From NCBI GenBank assembly GCA_026645815.1, contig JAPKMR010000028.1, positions 1 through 46,844 on the forward strand: 46,844 bases of DNA, in the 5' to 3' direction. The stretch's first letter is position 1. Every line of letters begins with the position of its first letter. This stretch comes from Anaerolineae bacterium. Its GTDB lineage: Bacteria > Chloroflexota > Anaerolineae > B4-G1 > SLSP01. The position numbers and the translations under genes were made by a program. Positions 41,247-46,844 of this stretch are shown in pieces. A model generated the notes under the pieces. The model ran no database searches, was not told where the DNA came from, and worked only from the letters and a program-made list of their open reading frames with translations.

Positions 41247-42233
41247 ATGGCGAGTATCACGGTCGAAGCCCTCACCAAGGCTTTCACTTCCCAGGTGAAA
41301 AGCCCGGGGTTGCGCGGCAGCGTGCGCGCCTTGCTGCACCCCGAAACCCAAACCGTGCTGGCGGTTAAGGGCATCACTTTCGCGGTGGATGAAGGGGAGC
41401 GGGTGGCTTTCATCGGTCCCAACGGCGCGGGCAAATCCACCACCATCAAGATACTCACGGGTATCCTGCATCCAACTTCCGGCAACGCTTCCGTTCTGGG
41501 TCTGGTGCCCTGGAAACAACGCCAGCAGCTGGCGTACCAGATTGGCGCAGTCTTTGGGCAAAAATCGCAGCTGTGGTACCACCTTCCGCCGGTGGATTCT
41601 TTTGACCTGCTCGCGCACATCTATGCCTTGGAACCTGCCGCTTACCATGAGCGCCGCGCCATGCTCGTGGAGCTCTTCGAGATTGGTCCGCACTTGCAGA
41701 CACCCGTACGCAAACTCTCGTTAGGAGAACGGATGCGCTGCGAAATCGCGGCGTCGCTGCTGCATCGCCCGCGGATTCTCTTCCTGGATGAACCCACCAT
41801 CGGTCTCGATGTGGTCGTCAAACAGCGCATCCGTGACCTGATTCTCGAGTTGAATCAGCAAGAAGGGGTAACCGTCTTCCTCACTTCGCACGATGCGGGT
41901 GATGTGGAGGTGCTCTGTAAACGCGCGATGGTCATCAATCACGGCGAAGTCATCTATGATGGCGGCGTCACCGAGCTCAAGCACACGTATCTGCGCAGCA
42001 AAATCATCTCCCTGAAACTGGCTGTACCCTGGCAGGGTTTCGATGCTCCCGGTGTGACCGTGCTCAAACACACGGGTTATGGGGTCAAACTGGAGGTGGA
42101 TACCACTGTTGCGCCCATCGAGCAAGTAACCTCCGGGTTGCTCTCGCGCTATAGCATCGTGGATATCAACATTGATAACCCACAGATGGAAGCCATCATC
42201 GCCCAAATCTATAACGCGGCGCAGGTAGCGTGA
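41247..42233 (+). CDS. ABC-2 type exporter, ATP-binding subunit
   Basis: This 328-residue ATPase has Walker A GPNGAGKST (57-65), a Q-loop in GQKSQLW, the signature LSLGER (157-162, a variant of LSGGQ), Walker B ILFLDEP (177-183) and the H-loop LTSHD. A C-terminal extension (about 245-328) is of the kind seen on NatA/DrrA-type exporters. With the two permeases downstream it forms an efflux or surface-molecule exporter of unknown substrate. No ribosome binding site precedes the ATG; the stop-CCC-ATG spacing suggests translation by reinitiation. Confidence 0.92.
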   Translation: MASITVEALTKAFTSQVKSPGLRGSVRALLHPETQTVLAVKGITFAVDEGERVAFIGPNGAGKSTTIKILTGILHPTSGNASVLGLVPWKQRQQLAYQIGAVFGQKSQLWYHLPPVDSFDLLAHIYALEPAAYHERRAMLVELFEIGPHLQTPVRKLSLGERMRCEIAASLLHRPRILFLDEPTIGLDVVVKQRIRDLILELNQQEGVTVFLTSHDAGDVEVLCKRAMVINHGEVIYDGGVTELKHTYLRSKIISLKLAVPWQGFDAPGVTVLKHTGYGVKLEVDTTVAPIEQVTSGLLSRYSIVDINIDNPQMEAIIAQIYNAAQVA

Positions 42234-42236
42234 CCC

Positions 42237-43034
42237 ATGGGACTGTTCCGGCGCTGTCTGTTCATTGGACGTATCGCGGCGCGGCAGCAGCTCGCCTACC
42301 GGGGCGAATTCCTGATGCGCGCCGTTGCCATGCTCATCTTCATGGGCATTTTCATGGCGCTGTGGAGCACCGTCTACACGGTCAGTGGCAACGCTACTGA
42401 GAGCGGTTACACGCTGCGCGACATCGTCTGGTATCTGGTGATGACGGAGACCGTGATGATGTCGTCCTCGCGCATCTTTCTGGATATGGGCGAAGCGGTG
42501 CGCTCCGGCGCGGTAGCGTACACGCTCGCCCGTCCGGTGTCTTTCCCCCTCTTTCAGGCGGCGACTTCATTGGGCACTTCTGCGCCCCGCTTTGCGCTCA
42601 ATCTGGCGACGGGCGCGCTGGTGGTGGGCTTGGGTGTGGGCTTTGGCGCGGGTAGCCTGCCCGGATTGCTCGCTTTTGTAATGCTCGCAACCCTGGCGCT
42701 GTCGCTCGATGCGCTGATTGCGGTGCTCATCGGTCTTCTGGCTTTTTGGATGGAGGAGACGCAACCGGTCTTCTGGATTTATCAGAAGCTGCTCTTCACC
42801 GTTGGTGGGTTGTTCCTGCCGCTGGAATTCTTCCCTGATTGGCTGCGGGTGATTTCGCGCTGGTTACCCTTTCATTTCATCACCTACGCGCCTGCGCGCG
42901 CCTTTGTCGCCTTCGCGCCTGGCGAAGTGGCGCAACTGGCGTTGGGACAGGTGCTTTACCTCGCCTTCTTTGGGGCTTTGGTCGCCCTGGTTTGGCGCGC
43001 CGCGCAACGCCGCCTGGTGGTGCAAGGAGGGTAG
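42237..43034 (+). CDS. ABC-2 type exporter permease subunit 1
   Basis: This 265-residue protein has six membrane helices and belongs to the ABC-2 permease group formerly DUF990. Conserved features are the N-terminal amphipathic AYRGEFLMR, a long external loop before YTLRDIVWYLVMTE, and PLEFFPDWLRVISRWLPFHFITYAPARAF near the C-terminal half. It starts 3 nt after the ATPase stop without a clear ribosome binding site and is directly followed by a second, related permease. The two likely form a heterodimeric channel. Confidence 0.88.
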   Translation: MGLFRRCLFIGRIAARQQLAYRGEFLMRAVAMLIFMGIFMALWSTVYTVSGNATESGYTLRDIVWYLVMTETVMMSSSRIFLDMGEAVRSGAVAYTLARPVSFPLFQAATSLGTSAPRFALNLATGALVVGLGVGFGAGSLPGLLAFVMLATLALSLDALIAVLIGLLAFWMEETQPVFWIYQKLLFTVGGLFLPLEFFPDWLRVISRWLPFHFITYAPARAFVAFAPGEVAQLALGQVLYLAFFGALVALVWRAAQRRLVVQGG

Positions 43035-43817
43035 ATGAAGACCTTAGGGCTTATCTGGCGTTACCTGCGTCACAATCTCATGTCGGCGATGGCTTACCGG
43101 GGAGCCTTTGTTCTACAGGTCTTTGGCATGTTGCTCAATGACCTGATGTTGCTGGTTTTCTGGACCTTGCTCTTTCAGCGTTTCCCGCTCCTTAACGGCT
43201 GGGATTTGACCGGCGTGGTGACGATTTATGCGGTATCGGCATCGGGCTTTGGCTTGGTGGTCGCGCTCTTTGGCAATTTGACGCGAGTGGCGCACGTCAT
43301 TGCCTCCGGTGATCTGGATTACTACCTGGCGTTGCCCGCCAACCCGCTATGGCATGTGCTTGCCTCAAGGATGAACCTTTCGGGGTGGGGGGATTTGCTC
43401 TTCGGAATCCTGCTCTACGTCATCGTCGTGCCCGGTGGCTGGCAGACCTTGCCCTTGTACGTGCTGCTGGTACTCCTGGTCGCTATGATCTTTTGTGCGG
43501 TGGGTGTGCTGGCGGGGTCGCTGGCGTTTTGGCTGGGGCAGGCGCAGGACCTGGCGTCGCAATGGTTCAATGCAACGCTCTCCTTCAGCCTCTACCCGGT
43601 AGACTTCTTCCCTGTCGTGGTGCGGGTGCTTCTGTACACGTTGTTGCCGGCAGCGCTGGTTGGCTCTGTGCCGGCGCGAGCGCTGCTACAATTCCGCTGG
43701 CAGAGCCTGGGATTGCTGGTCGTTTTTGCCCTGGTCGCGATGGCTTTGGCGCAATGGGTCTTCTTTCGCGGGTTGCAGCGCTACGAATCGGGCAATATGA
43801 TCGTCACACGTGGGTGA
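43035..43817 (+). CDS. ABC-2 type exporter permease subunit 2
   Basis: This 260-residue six-helix permease is related to the preceding one. AYRGAFVLQVFGMLLND occurs near the start, then ASGDLDYYLALPANPLWHVLASR and FSLYPVDFFPVVVRVLLYTLLPAAL. Its ATG begins directly after the previous stop, with GGAGGG covering the junction. Equal-sized, adjacent, homologous permeases with a shared ATPase are typical of DrrAB-like or polysaccharide/antibiotic exporters. The substrate cannot be inferred from sequence. Confidence 0.88.
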   Translation: MKTLGLIWRYLRHNLMSAMAYRGAFVLQVFGMLLNDLMLLVFWTLLFQRFPLLNGWDLTGVVTIYAVSASGFGLVVALFGNLTRVAHVIASGDLDYYLALPANPLWHVLASRMNLSGWGDLLFGILLYVIVVPGGWQTLPLYVLLVLLVAMIFCAVGVLAGSLAFWLGQAQDLASQWFNATLSFSLYPVDFFPVVVRVLLYTLLPAALVGSVPARALLQFRWQSLGLLVVFALVAMALAQWVFFRGLQRYESGNMIVTRG

Positions 43818-44037
43818 AGCGCGCCCCAAACGCATGGTCCTGACCAATCTGACCTCGGTTGTACTCAACCGCTTGAACTTCCCCATACTTTGTCCGATAC
43901 CCCCAAGTGCCCTACAAATTCTCACCGGACGTGGTATGATTAGCCCAGGCGCGGCAGGCAGGGAGATACGTTCACTTCTTACTTGCTACCTCCTACTGCT
44001 GCCGTTCCTTAAACTGGAAGCCAGGAGTAATCTGAAT

Positions 44038-44649
44038 ATGGTACCTTATATCGTGGCAGTATTGATCGGTTATGCCTTTGGCTGCATTCAAATGGCTTAC
44101 ATTCTGGGCCGGGTAGTGCGTCACATTGACATCCGCCAGCACGGCACCACCAATGCCGGCGCCTCCAATGCCGTCATCGTGCTGGGCTGGAAATACGGCG
44201 TCATCGTGGCTGTGGGCGACTATGTCAAAGGCTTGCTCCCGGTGTTGATTGTGCGCGCACTCTATCCCGAGCTGCCGCCTCTGGCTTTTGTCGCCGGCGT
44301 CGCAGCGATTCTGGGACACATCTTCCCGGCGCCCCTGGGCTTCCGCGGCGGCAAGGGCATCGCTACTTTGCTTGGCGCGCTGTTGGGGCTAAACTTCTGG
44401 GCGGGGTTGGTTGCCCTGCTCTTCCTCATCGTCGTCACCGTGCTCTCCGATTTCGTCGCGATTGGCTCGATTGGCTTGTATCTGGCGCTGCCGTTCCTGG
44501 CATGGCTGCTCTTTCGCTATCCGGATGTCTATGTCGCGTTGGCGGTGGGCTTGATGCTCCTGGGCGTCTACAAACATTTCTCCAACGTGAAGAAGATCGT
44601 GAACAAGCAAGAGGTTGGGCTGCGCGCGGTCATGCGTCCCAAGCAATAG
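44038..44649 (+). CDS. plsY: Glycerol-3-phosphate acyltransferase PlsY
   Basis: This 203-residue membrane enzyme transfers the acyl group from acyl-phosphate to glycerol 3-phosphate, the first step of phospholipid synthesis. It has five or more helices and the three PlsY motifs: GTTNAGASNAV (motif 1; the usual GSGNPGATN is partly changed), LGFRGGKGIAT (motif 2) and YKHFSNVKKI (motif 3). An AGGAG lies 10 nt before ATG 44038. The frame stays open 76 codons upstream without homology. The changed motif 1 leaves some doubt about substrate detail. Confidence 0.88.
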   Translation: MVPYIVAVLIGYAFGCIQMAYILGRVVRHIDIRQHGTTNAGASNAVIVLGWKYGVIVAVGDYVKGLLPVLIVRALYPELPPLAFVAGVAAILGHIFPAPLGFRGGKGIATLLGALLGLNFWAGLVALLFLIVVTVLSDFVAIGSIGLYLALPFLAWLLFRYPDVYVALAVGLMLLGVYKHFSNVKKIVNKQEVGLRAVMRPKQ

Positions 44650-44680
44650 CCCCATAGCGAGCGGACTAAGGATGCTGGGG

Positions 44681-46465
44681 ATGCGCCGTGACGGCGGCAG
44701 GTGGTTGGGCTTTGTGGCGCTGGCATTCGTGCTGGCGGGCTGCGGCATGTCTGCCGCAAGCACCGCGCCGGAGCTGTCGCCCACCGTCATGCCCTCTCCC
44801 ACGCTGACCGCTACCCCCTCTCCTACCTCCACGCCGGCGGCGACGCTCACCCCTTTGCCTACCCTGACCCCCGTTCCGACCGTCTCCCTGGGTTTCCTGG
44901 TTGGCGAGGTCGTGACGCCGACTTTGACGCCAACCCCGGCAGGAGCAGGCGCGAGCGAGGCAGCGCTCTTTACCTTGCCCTCGCATGAGACCTTACCCGG
45001 GCGCGTGATTCCCGAACCCTTTGGCGTGAACATCCACTTCACCCAACCCGACCCCGGCGAGGCTAACCTGCTTGCGGCGGCAGGCTTCCGCTTCGTGCGC
45101 ATGGACCTCTTCTGGCACACCATCGAGCGCGAAATCCCCGGGCGCTATGATTTCTCCGCCTATGACACCCTCGTGGAAGTCATGGCGGCGCGGAATATCC
45201 GCATCGTCTTCATCCTGGATTACGGCAACGACCTCTACGGCGGCGGCAACGCCCATCACTTCGATGAGGGGCGCGCCGCCTTCGCCCGCTTTGCCGCCGC
45301 CGCCGCCCGGCATTACCGGGGTAAAGGCATTGTTTGGGAGATTTGGAACGAGCCTAACCTGGAGCATTTCTGGCATGGTCCACCGGACCCCGCCTACTAC
45401 AACCGGGTCGCCTCTGAGGTCATCGCCGCCATCCGCCGCGTGGACCCCACCGCGTTGATTATCGGACCCGCCACCGCCGGTTTCCCGTGGGAATATCTGC
45501 AAACGCTCGCCGACCTCGGGCTTTTCAACAAACTGGATGCGGTGAGCGTCCATCCCTACCGCTTCAACGAACCGGAGAGCGCTTGGGAGGATTATGCCCG
45601 TCTGCGGGGCATTCTGGACCACGCCAGTCCCGACCGCAAAATTCCCATCATCGCCGGGGAGTGGGGCTACTCCACCGTCGAGGGTGGTCCCACCGAGCAG
45701 GCGCAGGCGCAATACGTCGCGCGTCAGGCGTTGGCGCACCTGGCTTACGATGTGGATTTGAGCATCTGGTACGATTGGCGCAACGACGGCGAGGATCCTA
45801 CCAACATGGAATTCAACTTCGGGCTGGTGCGGCGCGACCTCTCGCCCAAAGCCTCCTATGCCGCCGTGAAGGTGCTGGTCGAAACGCTGCGCGGCTACGC
45901 CTTCCAGCGCCGCATCCCCCTGGATGGACCCACCGACTTCGGCTTGCTGTTCCGCAACGAGCAGCAGGCAGCCCTGGCGCTGTGGACCAATGCCACGCCG
46001 CGGACAATCTCGCTGCCCGTACCCTGCAATGAGGTCACCGTCATCGAGATGAGCGGCAAGCGCAGCAGCGTGCCGGTGAATGAGGGGCAGCTGACCTTGC
46101 GGATGGAGCAGGCGCCGCGCTACATCCTCCTCTGCAATTCGGAAACCACCCTGCGCCTGGCAGTGTGGCATCCCGTGGATTCGATTCACGTCCTTCAGAG
46201 CGACGGGGTGGGGCGCGTGCTCGTGGAGGTGGATAATCCCTTCCCCTCAGCCCTGCAGGGGCAACTGGAGGTTCGCGCCAACGGTGAGGTCGTCGGTCAA
46301 ACCTGGGTACAGGTGCGCTCGGGGATGTCGGAGAAGTTCAGCGTTCCCGTCGAACTGCCTGGCGCGCAGGGGCAAGTCGTGGCAGCGACCGTCGAATTCA
46401 TCACCCCCGACCTCCTGCCGCTGCAATCCGCCGCCATCTGGCTCCACATCCCCCGCGACAAATGA
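44681..46465 (+). CDS. Secreted glycoside hydrolase lipoprotein
   Basis: This 594-residue exported protein has a lipobox (VLAGC, C21), a long Ser/Thr/Pro linker (about 28-90), then a TIM-barrel glycosidase domain of the GH-A clan (about 105-430). It has the acid/base E224 in WEIWNEPN and the nucleophile E327 in IAGEWGY. The pattern is closest to GH39/GH5-like xylosidase or endoglycanase types. A C-terminal beta-rich region (about 440-594) with VLVEVDNPFP may be a sugar-binding or structural module. ATG 44681 is chosen because AAGGA lies 8 nt upstream and the signal peptide begins there. It is 31 nt downstream of plsY. Confidence 0.85.
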   Translation: MRRDGGRWLGFVALAFVLAGCGMSAASTAPELSPTVMPSPTLTATPSPTSTPAATLTPLPTLTPVPTVSLGFLVGEVVTPTLTPTPAGAGASEAALFTLPSHETLPGRVIPEPFGVNIHFTQPDPGEANLLAAAGFRFVRMDLFWHTIEREIPGRYDFSAYDTLVEVMAARNIRIVFILDYGNDLYGGGNAHHFDEGRAAFARFAAAAARHYRGKGIVWEIWNEPNLEHFWHGPPDPAYYNRVASEVIAAIRRVDPTALIIGPATAGFPWEYLQTLADLGLFNKLDAVSVHPYRFNEPESAWEDYARLRGILDHASPDRKIPIIAGEWGYSTVEGGPTEQAQAQYVARQALAHLAYDVDLSIWYDWRNDGEDPTNMEFNFGLVRRDLSPKASYAAVKVLVETLRGYAFQRRIPLDGPTDFGLLFRNEQQAALALWTNATPRTISLPVPCNEVTVIEMSGKRSSVPVNEGQLTLRMEQAPRYILLCNSETTLRLAVWHPVDSIHVLQSDGVGRVLVEVDNPFPSALQGQLEVRANGEVVGQTWVQVRSGMSEKFSVPVELPGAQGQVVAATVEFITPDLLPLQSAAIWLHIPRDK

Positions 46466-46492
46466 GCGCCGCAATCGCGCCGTCGCCCGCCG

Positions 46493-46529
46493 CGTCACCC
46501 TGAGCACAGCGCCCTCCGTCACCCTGAGC
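46493..46529. repeat. Two copies of CGTCACCCTGAGC
   Basis: The 13-mer occurs at 46493-46505 and 46517-46529. The second continues GAAACGGAAGGGT, giving an imperfect palindrome ACCCT...AGGGT. It lies in the 160-bp gap between the hydrolase and the HIT gene, which otherwise holds only the downstream ribosome binding site. Confidence 0.5.
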
Positions 46530-46625
46530 GAAACGGAAGGGTCTCCCCCCATCAGCGTCATCAGCGTTCATCTGCGTCCTGTTCCATTCCCAGCATCAAT
46601 CCATATTCTCAGAAAGGATCATCCT

Positions 46626-46844
46626 ATGGAATGCCTGACCTGTCTTTCAAACGCTGGCGTGCGGCGGATTTCCCCCGGACCCACCATCTATGAGGGGCGC
46701 TACTGGTTCCTCGAACACGCTTATCCCACCGCCCTCAAGGGCTGGCTTGTCGTCGTCCTCAAGCGCCACGCCGAGGCGCTCCACGAGCTCACCGCCGAGG
46801 AATTCGCGGAGCTCGCCGCCATCCAGGCGCAGGCGACTGCGCTG
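46626..46844 (+). CDS. HIT-family hydrolase, N-terminal part (cut by window end)
   Basis: The first 73 residues are present; the gene runs off the window. ECLTCLSNAG is a metal-type CxxC start seen in some histidine triad proteins. WFLEHAYPTALKGWLVVVLKRHAEALHEL matches the HIT fold of nucleotidyl hydrolases related to diadenosine tetraphosphate hydrolase. The HxHxH catalytic motif would lie beyond the end and cannot be checked. AAAGGA lies about 9 nt before the ATG. Confidence 0.75.
   Translation, partial: MECLTCLSNAGVRRISPGPTIYEGRYWFLEHAYPTALKGWLVVVLKRHAEALHELTAEEFAELAAIQAQATAL

Noticed and set aside
44993..46189. 398-residue minus-strand frame opposite the glycoside hydrolase
   Set aside because: It mirrors the hydrolase coding sequence, and the catalytic motifs support the plus strand.

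Overview
This 46.8 kb window is a bacterial chromosomal segment of moderately high G+C with housekeeping gene content. My best guess for the source is Chloroflexota, possibly an Anaerolineae-like lineage. This is inferred from the combination of a NuoB-C-D fusion, a DnaB/DnaD/DnaC-like helicase cassette, c-di-AMP receptor proteins, Thr/Pro-rich linkers on secreted lipoproteins, split methylmalonyl-CoA mutase and dense intergenic palindromes. No rRNA or marker search could be run. I see no phage, transposase, integrase or CRISPR genes.

Layout. (1) 1-3520: repeats, tRNA-Leu(UAG) with its own promoter, a fused nuoBCD and nuoI. (2) 3569-8169, minus strand: a glycolytic block transcribed yvcK-like, gap, pgk, tpiA. 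(3) 8471-15280, minus strand: rsfS, three consecutive M42 aminopeptidases, a Thr/Pro-rich membrane-anchored protein, a sugar-type solute-binding lipoprotein and trmI. (4) 15632-21855, plus strand: two tandem DarA-type c-di-AMP receptors, an MFS transporter, a zinc-ribbon protein, a histidine phosphatase, the B12-binding subunit of methylmalonyl-CoA mutase, its MeaB GTPase and a Wzz-like chain-length protein. (5) 22033-24351: a GNAT acetyltransferase convergent with a GHMP kinase and an orphan response regulator. (6) 24870-31039, plus strand: a DUF151 nuclease, dnaB, a DnaD-domain protein, a helicase-loader protein carrying two AAA+ modules, recA with a likely LexA box, and a ZIP metal transporter. 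(7) 31149-36072, minus strand: a tightly overlapping set made of a GAF histidine kinase, a lipoprotein, a membrane protein and a trypsin-like protease. The last two share the same small domain. (8) 36326-39950, minus strand: metK and an EF-G gene whose leader can fold as an attenuator. (9) 40578-46844, plus strand: a lipoprotein, a three-gene ABC-2 exporter, plsY, a secreted glycoside hydrolase and a HIT-family protein cut by the window end.

Main observations. First, the intergenic spaces hold more than a dozen long near-perfect palindromes. They belong to a few modular families: conserved flanks, interchangeable arms, and compensatory changes between the two arms. They resemble short non-autonomous mobile elements or structured elements and often lie just upstream of promoters. 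Second, the helicase loader has two complete DnaC/DnaI-like AAA+ modules in one chain. Third, the kinase/lipoprotein/membrane protein/protease cluster looks like a single cell-envelope signalling or proteolysis unit and is the best candidate for an undescribed system. Regulatory points include a predicted leaderless yvcK mRNA, a LexA-like operator at recA, a terminator/anti-terminator pair before fusA, and three gene junctions with the same stop-CCC-ATG-G arrangement.

Gene functions rest on motif recognition from the translated sequence. Promoters, operators and repeat families were found by eye and have not been tested computationally.
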